Assembly: GCA_942491735.1 (NCBI GenBank)
Contig: CALOCN010000014.1
Location: forward strand, 1,178,001-1,242,000
Reading direction: 5' to 3'
Length of the DNA: 64,000 nt
Source of the DNA: CALOCN01 sp942491735
Lineage (GTDB): Bacteria; Eisenbacteria; RBG-16-71-46; JABDJR01
Made by a program: the position numbers and the translations under genes. Below the pieces are notes generated by a model. It did not search any database, had not been told where the DNA came from, and saw only the letters and a list, made by a program, of their open reading frames with translations. This document shows, one piece after another, positions 42,413-52,224 of the stretch (positions within the stretch are counted from its first letter, which is position 1; the number at the start of each line of letters is the position of its first letter).

Positions 42413-43471
42413 CTAGGCGGTGGAAACCGGGGGAGAGGGTTGCAATGGATCCCCCACGCTGCTCGAGTGCACTCCAAGCTCCGGGTGCGCCTGGGCAATG
42501 AGTCCCGCGGTCCGGCGCACCAGTTCCTTGACCCCGTAGGTGGGACGAGGATGTCCAATCGCGCCCGGCTTGATGAGCAGGGTGCCGTCCGGCCGGGCCG
42601 TGACCTGCATGGCGAAGTGCTGGGTGAAGGGGCCTTCCTGGACCCGGGCCTCGAACAGCCAGTCCCGGTGGTCCTCGTTGCGGTAGAGCCGCTCCAGTTG
42701 AAGAATCACCTCGGCTCCCCGGTAGGTGTCCCGCCAGGTCACCCGGGAAAAATCCTTGAGCAGCGCGTCATCGCCAAGGGGGCCTTGCAGGAGGACGTTC
42801 GGCATGGGTCCTGTCTCCTCCGGAGGCGGGGCGACCGCGCCCGTGCGCAACGCCCGCTTCCAGATGAAAGTGTGAATGCGGTATCCGGCCTCGCGCCCCC
42901 GCCGCTCGTACTTGGTACTGGCCTGTCCTTCGCCCCGACTCAGATGCGCTTGTCCCTCCACCGGCGCCAGGGCGTCCTGGCCTGCCAGGGCCTCGGCGAT
43001 CCACTGGGCATAGTCCGCATGGTCGGTCTGGATGGTTACCGTTCCGTCGGCGGTCAACCGGTGGGCGAGCATGGTCAGGAAGGGGGCCTGGATCAGTCGT
43101 CGGTTGTGGTGGCGCTTCTTGGGCCACGGATCGGGATGGTTGAGGGTGATCGAGGCAAGCGACTCGTGCGCGAAGGCATGCTCCAGGAGAAACCCCCCGT
43201 CCCCCAGCAGGCCGCGCACGTTGCCGATTTCGTTGTGGTGGATCCGCTTCAGAAGGCGATGAATAGAGACCCAGGAGACCTCGATGCCCACGTGGTTCGA
43301 AGTCGGGTCGTCCAGGGCGAGGGACTGGAGAAACTCGCCGTTCCCGAAACCCACCTCCACCCGGAGCGGCGCCACGCGGCCAAAATGGCGATCCCAATCG
43401 AGGGGCCAGTCCAGTTCACGCCAGGGGATGACGTCGCGGTGCAGGGCTGCGCTGAGGTTGAAGACAGACAT
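42413..43471 (-). CDS. trmB: tRNA (guanine-N7)-methyltransferase with C-terminal extension
   Basis: A 352-residue TrmB that makes m7G46 in tRNA using S-adenosylmethionine. EVGFGNGEFL is the cofactor-binding loop and NHPDPWPKKRHHNRRLIQ the TrmB signature. About 120 residues beyond the usual end (from about 230) form an extra domain (RNEDHRDWLFEARVQ, IKPGAIGHPRPTYG) of unknown role. Only six bases separate TATACT (43478-43483, minus) from ATG 43471, and no ribosome-binding site is present, so the mRNA may be leaderless. Confidence 0.88.
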   Translation of the reverse strand: MSVFNLSAALHRDVIPWRELDWPLDWDRHFGRVAPLRVEVGFGNGEFLQSLALDDPTSNHVGIEVSWVSIHRLLKRIHHNEIGNVRGLLGDGGFLLEHAFAHESLASITLNHPDPWPKKRHHNRRLIQAPFLTMLAHRLTADGTVTIQTDHADYAQWIAEALAGQDALAPVEGQAHLSRGEGQASTKYERRGREAGYRIHTFIWKRALRTGAVAPPPEETGPMPNVLLQGPLGDDALLKDFSRVTWRDTYRGAEVILQLERLYRNEDHRDWLFEARVQEGPFTQHFAMQVTARPDGTLLIKPGAIGHPRPTYGVKELVRRTAGLIAQAHPELGVHSSSVGDPLQPSPPVSTA

Positions 43472-43477
43472 GCGCCA

Positions 43478-43483
43478 AGTATA
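43478..43483 (-). promoter_or_regulatory. -10 element TATACT directly before trmB
   Basis: Read on the minus strand, TATACT ends six bases before the trmB ATG, which would place the transcription start at or next to the initiation codon. No strong -35 box is seen. Confidence 0.35.
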
Positions 43484-43504
43484 GGTGGCGCGGGGCGGTT
43501 GGGG

Positions 43505-43837
43505 TCAGGTCCCGGCCTTCTTGTCGGTCAGCCCGAGGAAAATATAGACGATGGCCAGGCCGACCATGGCGGGGAAAATCCATCCGGGAGGGGGACCGCC
43601 CCAGGCGTTGATCTCCAGGGCGTAGAAGCCGACCATTCCGGTCAGCGCGAGCCCTCCGCCAAAGAGAGCCCAGGGGATGCCGACCAGCAGTCCAACGATA
43701 CCGATCGCGAACATGGCGCCGCTGAGGGTGGTGATGCCCCCGTTGAAATAGTCGATGTCGCCGTCGGAGACCATGAGAAACACGAAGACCGCGATCGCGA
43801 TCGAACCGGCCCGCGCGAGCCACCGCAAACCCGCCAT
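43505..43837 (-). CDS. Small four-helix membrane protein
   Basis: A 110-residue membrane protein with four hydrophobic segments (IAIAVFVFLMV, MFAIGIVGLLVGIPWALFGG, LALTGMVGFYAL, IFPAMVGLAIVYIFLGL). GGAGG precedes ATG 43837. It resembles small uncharacterised membrane proteins (DUF-type) and no function can be assigned. Confidence 0.65.
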   Translation of the reverse strand: MAGLRWLARAGSIAIAVFVFLMVSDGDIDYFNGGITTLSGAMFAIGIVGLLVGIPWALFGGGLALTGMVGFYALEINAWGGPPPGWIFPAMVGLAIVYIFLGLTDKKAGT

Positions 43838-44064
43838 GGAAACGCCCCTCCTTGCTGGGATGTCATCGCATCACGTATTAGTACTCGGCAGGCAGGTAGT
43901 ATTCCATGACCCCGGTGACTTGGCACCCCGGTTCCGGGGAGACGGATCTCCAGGGTGATTCCGGGGGCAGGGCCCGTCACGACCCGAAATTGTGTCCACT
44001 CAATTCATTCATAGACAATGCGTTGAAGCGTTCAGTGGACGTAGCGTGTCAATGCGCCTGCGAC

Positions 44065-45366
44065 TCAGCGATCCAGGACACCCCGCAAGGCCTCGGGCGT
44101 GGGTTCCAGGGATTCCGCCTGCTCCGGGCGATCGAGCACCGCGGCCAGCGCGGGCGGGATGGGGACCGGATTCCCGATCAACGGCTCCACGATGGTCTCG
44201 AACTTGGCCGGGTGGGCGGTGGCGACCAGGATCCCGAGCCCGACTTTCCGGATCCGGGCCACCTCCACCGCGGTGGCGGTGTGCGGATCCCAGATCCGAT
44301 TCCAGGTCCCCGGGCCCTCCTGAATCACCCGGGAGATGGTGGGGTCGTCCACCGACGTTGCGGTGAACGCCATGCCCAACTTCAGCGGGTTGGGGAACGC
44401 ATGAAACACGCGTTCCATGTTGCTGGGATCACCCACGTCCATGGCATTGGCCAGGGTGGGCACCGAGGGTCTCGGGACCCAGAGGCCGGTCGCCATGAAG
44501 TCGGGTACGGTGCAGTTGGCGTTGGTGGCCAGGTGCACCTGGGCGATGGGGAATCCCATGGCGCGGGCCCACAGGGCCACGACCGAGTTCCCGATGTTGC
44601 CGGCCGGGATGACCAGGTCCGGCTCGCAGCCATGCTCGGCTCTGTAGCGGAGGGAGGCCCAGGCGTAGTAGGTGCATTGGGGAAGAATGCGTCCCAGGTT
44701 GATGCTGTTGGCGGTGGTCAGCCGATGCCGCTGAACCGCGTCCGGGTCTCCGAGCACCGTCTTGAGCATCCGCTGACAGTCGTCGAAGGAACCCCGTACG
44801 GCAAACGCGCGCACGTTGCCGCCCCATCCGGTCAGCTGGCGGCGCTGTCGCGCGCTGACCCCGCCATCCGGGAAGAGGATGACCACGTTGCACGCCTGGC
44901 GCCCGTGGAAGGCCGCGGCGACCGCGCCCCCGGTGTCCCCGGAGGTGGCCACGAGAAGGGTCCGGGGAGGGAGGTTCCGACCCTGGTCCAGTCGCTCCAG
45001 AGCGGCGGCGAGGAAACGCGCGCCCACATCCTTGAACGCGGCGGTGGGGCCGTGAAACAGCTCGAGGACGGCCAGTCCTTGGGGGGGTCCCTCCGCGGTC
45101 GGGACCATGGGGACCAACGGAATGGGGAAGTTGAGCGCCTCGCGACAGATCGCCTCCACGTGGTTCTCGAGGGGGGACCCGGCAAAGAACGGTGCCAGGA
45201 CCCGGGCCGCCAGGGCGGGGATGGGAGTCCGTGGGTCGAGGGCATTGGGATCAAAGGTCGGGAGTTCCTCGGGTACGTAGAGGCCGCCGTCCGGCGCGAG
45301 CCCACGCTCCAGGGCGTCCGCGGCATCGACCCGGGGGCTCTGTCCGCGTGTACTGAGATACTTCAT
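44065..45366 (-). CDS. thrC: Threonine synthase
   Basis: A 433-residue PLP enzyme converting O-phosphohomoserine to threonine. The N-terminus MKYLSTRGQSPRVDAADAL is family-typical, the PLP Lys is in GPTAAFKDVGARF, and SGDTGGAVAAAF and GNIGNSVVALWARAMG are the phosphate-binding loops. Its ATG overlaps the thrB stop. Last gene of thrA-thrB-thrC, the same order as in E. coli. Confidence 0.93.
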   Translation of the reverse strand: MKYLSTRGQSPRVDAADALERGLAPDGGLYVPEELPTFDPNALDPRTPIPALAARVLAPFFAGSPLENHVEAICREALNFPIPLVPMVPTAEGPPQGLAVLELFHGPTAAFKDVGARFLAAALERLDQGRNLPPRTLLVATSGDTGGAVAAAFHGRQACNVVILFPDGGVSARQRRQLTGWGGNVRAFAVRGSFDDCQRMLKTVLGDPDAVQRHRLTTANSINLGRILPQCTYYAWASLRYRAEHGCEPDLVIPAGNIGNSVVALWARAMGFPIAQVHLATNANCTVPDFMATGLWVPRPSVPTLANAMDVGDPSNMERVFHAFPNPLKLGMAFTATSVDDPTISRVIQEGPGTWNRIWDPHTATAVEVARIRKVGLGILVATAHPAKFETIVEPLIGNPVPIPPALAAVLDRPEQAESLEPTPEALRGVLDR

Positions 45367-46292
45367 GACCAGCGAACCCGCCGGGCACCCGCGGCTCCGA
45401 CCGGGGAGCGCCAGGCGTCGCTTGCCACTCCGGCCCGGGAGAACGCGGCGACCAATGCCGCCTCCACCGCCGCGGCATGGGGCGGATCGGTCCAGGCAAA
45501 CACCGCCGGTCCGGATCCCGAGATGGAGCAACCCAGGGCCCCGGCTTCGAGGGCTCCCGCCTGGGCGTCGTGGAATCCGGGAATGGCCGCGGCGCGGTGG
45601 GGCTCCACGACCTCATCGCGCATGCTGTCGGCCAGGGCGTCCCGATCGCGACGGAAGCAGGCGGAAAGAAAGCCGGCCAGCCGGGCGGACTGTCGCACAT
45701 GCAGCTCGAGCGGGATGCTCGAAGGGAGGGCGGCCCGGGACTCGGCGGTCCGGACCGAGACATGGGGACGTACGAGCACGCACTCGATCCCCGGAGGGGG
45801 AGGGATCTGGACGATGCGGGGACCCGGGTTTCCCGGCACCGAGGCGACCAGCCCACCAAAGAGGCAGGGCGCTACGTTGTCGGCGTGGGGCGCCCCGCTG
45901 GCCACCGCCTCGCCGGCGAGGGCATAGGGAAGAAGCGCGGCCGGGCCGAGCGGACTCTCGAGGAATGCGTTGAGCGCCACCACCGCGCCCACCGCGGAGG
46001 CCGCGGATCCCCCCATACCGGATCCGAGGGCAATGCCCTTCTCCACCCGGATGTGGAAGCGTCCGGCAATCGATTCCCCTTCCAGCATGGCCAGCGCCGC
46101 GACGGAAGCGGTGTTGCGCAGGGGGTCGCTGGGGAGCCCGTCCTCGTTCGGGGCAAGCAGCACTCCGGATGCCCCCTCGGTGCGGGCGACCGTGATGGTG
46201 TCCCCGACCCCGTCCAGGGCGAAACCCAGGATGTCGAAGCCGACCGCGACGTTGGCCACCGTGGCCGGGGCGAACGCGGTGGCCTCGGTCAT
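45363..46292 (-). CDS. thrB: Homoserine kinase
   Basis: A 309-residue GHMP kinase that phosphorylates homoserine. The N-terminus AFAPATVANVAVGFDILG and the ATP loop GIALGSGMGGSAASAVGA are diagnostic; the C-terminal GCSISGSGPAVFAW is the third GHMP motif. Overlaps of four bases at both ends link it to thrA and thrC. Confidence 0.95.
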   Translation of the reverse strand: MTEATAFAPATVANVAVGFDILGFALDGVGDTITVARTEGASGVLLAPNEDGLPSDPLRNTASVAALAMLEGESIAGRFHIRVEKGIALGSGMGGSAASAVGAVVALNAFLESPLGPAALLPYALAGEAVASGAPHADNVAPCLFGGLVASVPGNPGPRIVQIPPPPGIECVLVRPHVSVRTAESRAALPSSIPLELHVRQSARLAGFLSACFRRDRDALADSMRDEVVEPHRAAAIPGFHDAQAGALEAGALGCSISGSGPAVFAWTDPPHAAAVEAALVAAFSRAGVASDAWRSPVGAAGARRVRWS

Positions 46293-48781
46293 GCCGGCCC
46301 TCCCAGGTAGGAGGCGAGGCGCAGGAGGTCGGCGAACACGCCGGCCGCGGTGACCGCGGGACCGGCGCCCGGGCCCTGCACGATGAGCGGTTGCTCCCGA
46401 TAGCGATCGGTGGTGAAGGCGATGATGTTGTCGCTCCCGGTGATGCGGGCAAACGGATGTCCCGCGGGATACCGGGTCAAGGCGACCCGTGGCGACCCGG
46501 AACCCTCACCGGGCAGGGTGGCCACGTAACGCAGCACCTCGCCCGCCTCGGCCGCTTCCCTGCGGCGGGTCTCCATTGCGTCGTCGAAGGCGGGGAGACC
46601 GTCGAGGAAGGCCTGGGCGTCCGCGGCATCGCGCAGGGCCTCCGGAATGAGGCTGGCGACCGGGATGTCGCCGAGCTCGAGGTCCTGGCCCAGGGTACGG
46701 GCGAGGATGATCGCCTTGCGTGCCACGTCCATGCCGGAGAGATCATCCCGCGGATCCGGTTCGGTGTACCCGCGTTCCCGCGCGTCGCGCACGATCTCCG
46801 AGAACGGGCGGGTCCCGTCGAAGGTGTTGAACAGATAGGCGAGCGTCCCGGAGAGCACCCCCTCCACCGCGATCACCCGGTCTCCGGTCTGGATGAGATC
46901 CCGCAGGGTGCCCAGCACCGGCAGGCCGGCTCCCACCGTGGTCTCGTAGAGATAGTGGCGGGTGGCCGCCCGCGAGAGCTCCATGAGCTCGCGATGCATG
47001 GCAAGCGGTCCGGATCCGGCCTTCTTGTTGAGGGTGACGATGTGGAGCCCGTTCCTCAACCACTGCGCGTAGTGCCCGGCCACCGCATCGCTCGCGGTGC
47101 AATCGACGAGGGCGGCGTGGGGGAGATGTTCGGCGCGGACGTGCCGGGCGAACCGTTCCAGATCCGCGGGCTCGGAGCGCTCCTCGAAGGATTCCTTCCA
47201 GGAACCCGGGTCGATCCCCGTATCGTCGAGCAGCATCCGCCGGGACCGGAGGATGCCCCGGACCCGCAGGTCGATACCGAATCGTTGGTGCAACAACCCG
47301 CGTTGGCGTGCGAGTTGGGCCAGCAGCTCGCTTCCGATGAGTCCGGGGCCGATCAGGCCCAGGGACAGGGTCTGATCGGAGAGGTAGAACCCCGCGTGCA
47401 CCGCGCGCAGCGCCTTCTCCGAATCCGCTCCCGCCACCACCACGGAGATGTTGCGCTCCGAGGATCCCTGGGCCACCGCGATCACGTTGACCCCGGCCGA
47501 TCCCAGCGCGCCGAAGAACCGGGCCGCGACTCCCGGCGTCTCCACCATGCGGTCCCCGACCGCGGCCACGATGCTGCAGGGGGCGCTGACCGCTACGGTC
47601 TGGATCTGTCCCTGATGCAGCTCGGCGTAGAAGGCCTGTTCGATGGCCGCCTTGGCGCGCACGGCCTCGGTCGCCGGCACTGCGAAGCAGATCGAGTGCT
47701 CGGAGCTGGCCTGGGAGATCATGATCACCGAGACGTTCACCTCGCGCAGGGCCCCGAACAGTCGATGGGCCACGCCGGGGACGCCGATCATGCCGGTCCC
47801 CTCGACGCTGATCAGGGCCGCGGCCTCGATGGAGGAGAACCCCTTCACCGCCTCGCGGGGGGTGGCCATCGCGCCGCCGGTTTCCACCGCGGCCCGGATC
47901 TCCGTGCCCGGGACCTGGGGCCGCAGGGCGTTGCGGATCCGGATCGGGATGCCGCCCCGGATGGCCGGGGCCATGGTATGCGGGTGCAGCACCTTGGCCC
48001 CGAAGTAGGCGAGTTCCATCGCCTCGTCATAGGAGAGCGAGTCCAGGATCTCGGCCTCCGGGACCCGGCGCGGGTCCGCGCTCAGGACGCCGTCCACATC
48101 GGTCCAGATGGTGATGGAGGAGGCTTCCAGGAGCGCGCCGAAAATGGAGGCCGAGTAGTCGCTTCCGTTGCGTTTGAGCGTGGTCGGTTTGCCGTCGGGG
48201 TCGCTGGCCACATAGCCGGTAATCACGACCCGCTGGACCGGGTGGGCGGCCAGCCAGGCGGAGAGCAGTTCCCCGGTTCGTTCCCAGTCCACCGCGGGAC
48301 CGGTCTCGCCGTGCCGCACCACCAGGACCTCCCGGGCGTCCAGCCAGGCCGCGCCGGGAAGGAAGCTCCCCAGCAGTCGGGCCGACCAGAGTTCACCGAA
48401 GCCGGAAACCAGGTCGCGAGTGGCCTCGGACGCGGAGCGGGTCAGCCAGACCCCGCGCAGGATGTCCTCCAGATCCACCGCATCCCGTTCGATGGCGCGC
48501 TGGTAGGTGGCCACGTGATCGCCGGCCAGGAGGTCGGCAGCCGCTTCCAGATACCGATCCCGGGCAACCCGCAAGCGGGCCCGGGACTGGTCGTCCTGGG
48601 CGGCGGCGAGCTCGATCGCCTCCAGGAGGGCGTCGGTCACGCCCCCCATGGCGGAGACCACCACCGCCACCGGCGACCCGGCTGCTTCGACCAGGGTGGC
48701 TGCATTGCGGAACCGGTCGGCGTTGGCCACCGAGGTCCCGCCAAACTTGTGTACCTGCCAGGCGTTGTCTGTCATGGGCAT
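46289..48781 (-). CDS. thrA: Bifunctional aspartate kinase / homoserine dehydrogenase
   Basis: An 830-residue fusion catalysing the first and third steps of the threonine pathway. Aspartokinase: VHKFGGTSVANADRF, TLKRNGSDYSASIF. Two ACT-type regulatory segments lie at about 310-450 (VEGTGMIGVPGVAHRLFGAL, VGDRMVETPGVAARFFGALG), where threonine or lysine feedback could act. Homoserine dehydrogenase: GLIGPGLIGSELLAQL (NAD) and EGVLSGTLAYLFN. ATG 48781 or 48775 (neither has a clear ribosome-binding site). No thr leader peptide is evident in the 98-base gap to yhbY. Confidence 0.94.
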   Translation of the reverse strand: MPMTDNAWQVHKFGGTSVANADRFRNAATLVEAAGSPVAVVVSAMGGVTDALLEAIELAAAQDDQSRARLRVARDRYLEAAADLLAGDHVATYQRAIERDAVDLEDILRGVWLTRSASEATRDLVSGFGELWSARLLGSFLPGAAWLDAREVLVVRHGETGPAVDWERTGELLSAWLAAHPVQRVVITGYVASDPDGKPTTLKRNGSDYSASIFGALLEASSITIWTDVDGVLSADPRRVPEAEILDSLSYDEAMELAYFGAKVLHPHTMAPAIRGGIPIRIRNALRPQVPGTEIRAAVETGGAMATPREAVKGFSSIEAAALISVEGTGMIGVPGVAHRLFGALREVNVSVIMISQASSEHSICFAVPATEAVRAKAAIEQAFYAELHQGQIQTVAVSAPCSIVAAVGDRMVETPGVAARFFGALGSAGVNVIAVAQGSSERNISVVVAGADSEKALRAVHAGFYLSDQTLSLGLIGPGLIGSELLAQLARQRGLLHQRFGIDLRVRGILRSRRMLLDDTGIDPGSWKESFEERSEPADLERFARHVRAEHLPHAALVDCTASDAVAGHYAQWLRNGLHIVTLNKKAGSGPLAMHRELMELSRAATRHYLYETTVGAGLPVLGTLRDLIQTGDRVIAVEGVLSGTLAYLFNTFDGTRPFSEIVRDARERGYTEPDPRDDLSGMDVARKAIILARTLGQDLELGDIPVASLIPEALRDAADAQAFLDGLPAFDDAMETRRREAAEAGEVLRYVATLPGEGSGSPRVALTRYPAGHPFARITGSDNIIAFTTDRYREQPLIVQGPGAGPAVTAAGVFADLLRLASYLGGPA

Positions 48782-48879
48782 TGATTCGACCACACGGAGC
48801 CGGTCCGGCCAACCGGGATTTGGTCCGGCGAGGCATTGGAGCAGCGCCGGTTCCGGTGTCCCTGTGCTAGCCTTCCCCG

Positions 48880-49197
48880 ATGCAACTGACCGGTGCCGAC
48901 AAGCGGGCCCTGCGCGCCCTGGGCAACCCACTCAAGCCCGTCGTCTTCGTGGGGAAGGAAGGGGTCACCCCCAGCGTCCTGACCGCGATCACCGAGGCGC
49001 ATGCCGGGGCCGAGCTGATCAAGCTCCGCGTTCTGGACAACTGCGCCACCCCCCGCAAGCAGGTTGCGCTGGAGCTGGATGCGGCCAGCGAGAGCAGCCT
49101 GGTCCAGATCCTGGGCCGGACCATCCTCCTCTATCGTCGCCATCCCGAAAAACCGGTCCTTTCGATCCCCTCCGCACCGGTTTCCAAGCAGGGCTGA
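48880..49197 (+). CDS. yhbY: YhbY-family RNA-binding protein
   Basis: A 105-residue CRM-domain protein. LTGADKRALRALGNPLKPVV and the loop VGKEGVTPSVLTAI are diagnostic (GxxG motif), with LIKLRVLDNC following. YhbY associates with the pre-50S ribosome. It is divergent from thrA and 13 bases ahead of the M14 gene. Confidence 0.9.
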   Translation: MQLTGADKRALRALGNPLKPVVFVGKEGVTPSVLTAITEAHAGAELIKLRVLDNCATPRKQVALELDAASESSLVQILGRTILLYRRHPEKPVLSIPSAPVSKQG

Positions 49198-49210
49198 TTC
49201 CGGAGGTCTC

Positions 49211-51064
49211 ATGCCTCACCTTCGCCTCGTTCCGTTTCTTTTCGTGGTTCTTACTGCCCTGACCGGGCTCCCTGCCGTGGCCCAGGGTCCGGACGAGAGC
49301 GGGCATCTCGTGGTGGGAAACACCGGGGAGCAGGCCATCCTGCCGCCGCTCACTCCCTGGAACGGGGGGAGCCGCTCGCTCATGGTGGATGCGGGGGATC
49401 CCTGGGTGACCCCGTTCGAGGCCAGCGGGGGAACGGCCACGCCGCGCTACGAGGAGACGATCGCCTGGCTGCGGCGCTTGACCGCCGAGGCACCGGAGCT
49501 GGAACTGGTGGAGCTGGGCACCAGTCCCCAGGGTCGAACGATCTGGATGGTGGTGGCCTCGTCCTCGGGGGCCTTTACCCCGGACGCCCTGGCCCGGGAC
49601 GGGAAACCCTTGTTGCTGGCCCACGGCGGGATCCACGCCGGGGAGATCGACGGCAAGGACGCCGGCATGATGCTGCTGCGCGACATGACGGTGAAACGGG
49701 CCAAGGCCGGGTTGCTCGACACCGCGAACTTCCTCTTCATTCCCGTGCTCAACGTGGACGGTCACGAACGGTTCGGCCCGTACCACCGCATCAACCAGCG
49801 GGGACCCGCGGAGATGGGGTGGCGCACCAACGCGCGGAACCTGAACCTCAACCGGGATTTTGCCAAACTGGACACGCGGGAGGTGCGGATCCTGGTCGGG
49901 ACCCTGCGGCAGTGGTCGCCGGATCTCTACCTGGACCTGCATGTCACCGACGGGGTGGACTACCAGTACGACATCACCTTCGGCTACAACGGTCCCTTCG
50001 CGCATTCGCCCAACTCGGCGGCCTGGCTGGACGCGGTCTTCGCCCCTGCTACGACCCGGGACCTGGAGGCCATGGGTCACATCCCGGGCCCCCTGGTGTT
50101 CGCCATCGACGACCTGGACCTGAGCAAGGGAATCACCGGGTGGACGGCCGAGCCCCGCTACTCCAACGGCTACGGGGATCTGATCCACCTGCCCACCGTC
50201 CTGGTGGAGAACCACAGCCTCAAGCCCTACGACCAGCGGGTGCTGGGAACCTATGTGCTGCTGGAGAGCACGCTCCGCACCTTGGGGCGGCACGGCGGCC
50301 AGCTGCGCAAGGCGTCGGCTGAGGATGCCAAGGTACGTCGCCGACAAGTCCCGCTCGACTTCAAGCCGGAAGAGGGGATTCCGCCCACCCTCGATTTCAA
50401 GGGGATCGTCAGCCGGCGCTGGCCCTCCGCGGTGTCCGGCGCGGTCCGGGTGGAGTGGACCGGAGAGCCGGAGATGATGGTGGTGCCCTACGCGGTGGAG
50501 ACGCGGGTCATCGCCTCGGTCGAGCGCCCCAAGGCGTATTGGATTCCCTCCACCGCTCCGGAGGTCATTGAGCGTCTGGCCGCGCATGGGGTGGAAATGG
50601 AAACGCTCCAGGAAGCGCGTGAGGTGGAGGTGACGCTCTACCGTCTGGTGAATCCCACCGTGGATCCGGTGCCCTTCGAGGGACGGATGCGGGTGTCGAC
50701 CGGGGTCAAGGGAGAGACGCGTACCGAGATCTACTATCCCGGTAGCGTTCGGGTGAAGACGGACCAACGTCTGGGCGACCTGGTGGTTCACCTGCTGGAG
50801 CCGGAGGCGCCGGACTCCTTTTTCCGCTGGGGGTTCTTCCTGGAACTCCTGCAACGCACCGAGTATGTGGAAGGCTATGTCGTGGAGCCGACCGCGATGC
50901 AGATGATGACCGACGACCTCGGTCTGGCCCAGGAATTCGCGCGGGAGCTGCGCACCAACCCGTCGTTCGCGGCCGATCCCAAAGCGCGTCTCCAGTGGTT
51001 CTACATGAAGACCCCGTTCTTCGACGAGCGATGGCATCTGTATCCGGTGGGTCGCGAGGAATGA
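49211..51064 (+). CDS. M14-family zinc carboxypeptidase, exported
   Basis: A 617-residue exported peptidase with signal peptide (LPAVAQ/GPD) and CGGAGG before ATG 49211. The M14 zinc site is H142 and E145 (HAGE) with H244 in LDLHVTDG; E333 in VLVENHSL is the catalytic Glu, and NARNLNLNRDF supplies the carboxylate-binding Asn-Arg. The C-terminal 280 residues form extra beta-domains often found with bacterial M14. It probably trims peptides outside the cytoplasm. Its stop overlaps the patatin start. Confidence 0.88.
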   Translation: MPHLRLVPFLFVVLTALTGLPAVAQGPDESGHLVVGNTGEQAILPPLTPWNGGSRSLMVDAGDPWVTPFEASGGTATPRYEETIAWLRRLTAEAPELELVELGTSPQGRTIWMVVASSSGAFTPDALARDGKPLLLAHGGIHAGEIDGKDAGMMLLRDMTVKRAKAGLLDTANFLFIPVLNVDGHERFGPYHRINQRGPAEMGWRTNARNLNLNRDFAKLDTREVRILVGTLRQWSPDLYLDLHVTDGVDYQYDITFGYNGPFAHSPNSAAWLDAVFAPATTRDLEAMGHIPGPLVFAIDDLDLSKGITGWTAEPRYSNGYGDLIHLPTVLVENHSLKPYDQRVLGTYVLLESTLRTLGRHGGQLRKASAEDAKVRRRQVPLDFKPEEGIPPTLDFKGIVSRRWPSAVSGAVRVEWTGEPEMMVVPYAVETRVIASVERPKAYWIPSTAPEVIERLAAHGVEMETLQEAREVEVTLYRLVNPTVDPVPFEGRMRVSTGVKGETRTEIYYPGSVRVKTDQRLGDLVVHLLEPEAPDSFFRWGFFLELLQRTEYVEGYVVEPTAMQMMTDDLGLAQEFARELRTNPSFAADPKARLQWFYMKTPFFDERWHLYPVGREE

Positions 51065-52182
51065 CCCAGTCCGGAACCGGCCTCGCGCTTTGTCTGGCCG
51101 GGGGCGGTGTTTCGGGCGCCTTCTACGAGTTCGGTGCGGTGGCGGCCCTCGAGGCCGGGATCGACGGCTGGACCGTGGCCCAGGCGCCGGTGGTGGTGGG
51201 GACCAGTTGCGGTTCCATCGTGGGGAGTTTTCTCGCCTTGGGGATTGCGGCCACCGAGCCGCTGACCGCGGCCCGCACCGGCCCCAAACATCCCCTGTGG
51301 CTCAACACCCGGGATGTGTACCGGCTTCCCCTGGATCGCCACGCAAGAGGATGGGTCAAGGCCCTGGCCGGACTCCCGGACTCCATCCGGGGCCGGGAGA
51401 AAGGGCGTCGCGACTCCTGGCTGGACGTCGTGTTCGACATGCATCGCAAGCTGCCCTCGGGGGTGTTCACCAACGAGGGCATCGCGAGGGTGATCGGGAA
51501 AGCGGCGCGATGGTCGGGGAGGGACGGGTCCTTTGCCGCCCTGGACATGCCGCTGCGCATCACCGCCACGGACCTCAACGAGGCGTCGCGTGCGGTGTTC
51601 GGTCACGGGCACGTGATGGACGTTCCGGTCGGTCTGGCCGCCTGCGCATCCACCTGCATTCCCTACTACATGGAACCGGTTCGCATCCTGGGGCGTGACT
51701 ATATCGACGGGCAGATCTGGAACCCCATCCATCTGGACCTCGGGGTGGTGCCGGCCACCCGGGCGGTGTTGGCGGTCACTCCTCTCTCCGCCTACCGGCA
51801 GACCCGTCTGGAGGCGACCTCCCAGGCCGGGGACGAGGGGCGCCTGGGCCGCGCGGGAGCCGCGGTGGTCCTGGATCAGTCGGCCCGCATTGCCGCCAAG
51901 GTCAAGGACGAGGCGAGCCGGGCGGCATTCCGCGCCGCGCATCCGGACATTCCGGTGTTCTTCGTGGAGCCGGAACCGGACACGGTGTTCGATCTCATGA
52001 CCGCCGTGCTGCGACCGGGAAACTTTGCCCGTTACTGGGAAATCGGCTTTCGCACCGCGGCGCGGCGTCTCCTGGGCAGTCGGGACGAGGCGGGAACGGT
52101 GTTGGGAGCCCTTGGGATGGGCCTGGATGTGGACGGACTCCGCTCCGCCGCTGATCACTGGGACGTATCCCTGGTATCCTGA
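51061..52182 (+). CDS. Patatin-like phospholipase
   Basis: A 373-residue patatin-family lipid acyl hydrolase. Oxyanion GGGVSGAFYEFG, nucleophile S49 in GTSCGS, and the dyad Asp D216 in IDGQIWN. There is no export signal, so it acts inside the cell, probably on membrane phospholipid. ATG 51061 overlaps the upstream TGA. C-terminal 130 residues are helical and have no clear match. Confidence 0.87.
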   Translation: MTQSGTGLALCLAGGGVSGAFYEFGAVAALEAGIDGWTVAQAPVVVGTSCGSIVGSFLALGIAATEPLTAARTGPKHPLWLNTRDVYRLPLDRHARGWVKALAGLPDSIRGREKGRRDSWLDVVFDMHRKLPSGVFTNEGIARVIGKAARWSGRDGSFAALDMPLRITATDLNEASRAVFGHGHVMDVPVGLAACASTCIPYYMEPVRILGRDYIDGQIWNPIHLDLGVVPATRAVLAVTPLSAYRQTRLEATSQAGDEGRLGRAGAAVVLDQSARIAAKVKDEASRAAFRAAHPDIPVFFVEPEPDTVFDLMTAVLRPGNFARYWEIGFRTAARRLLGSRDEAGTVLGALGMGLDVDGLRSAADHWDVSLVS

Positions 52183-52224
52183 GAACGCGCCGAATACGAA
52201 TCACAAACACTGACAGGAGCACCG

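Noticed and set aside
43994..44040. Inverted repeat GTCCACT / AGTGGAC downstream of thrC
   Set aside because: Only seven pairs with a 33-base spacer; no T tract in either direction, so neither a terminator nor a convincing mobile-element end.
46391..48784. 797-codon plus-strand frame opposite thrA
   Set aside because: thrA is unmistakable on the minus strand; the antisense frame shows no domain.
48782..48879. thr-type leader peptide with attenuator before thrA
   Set aside because: No short ORF rich in Thr/Ile codons and no terminator hairpin could be found in the 98-base gap.
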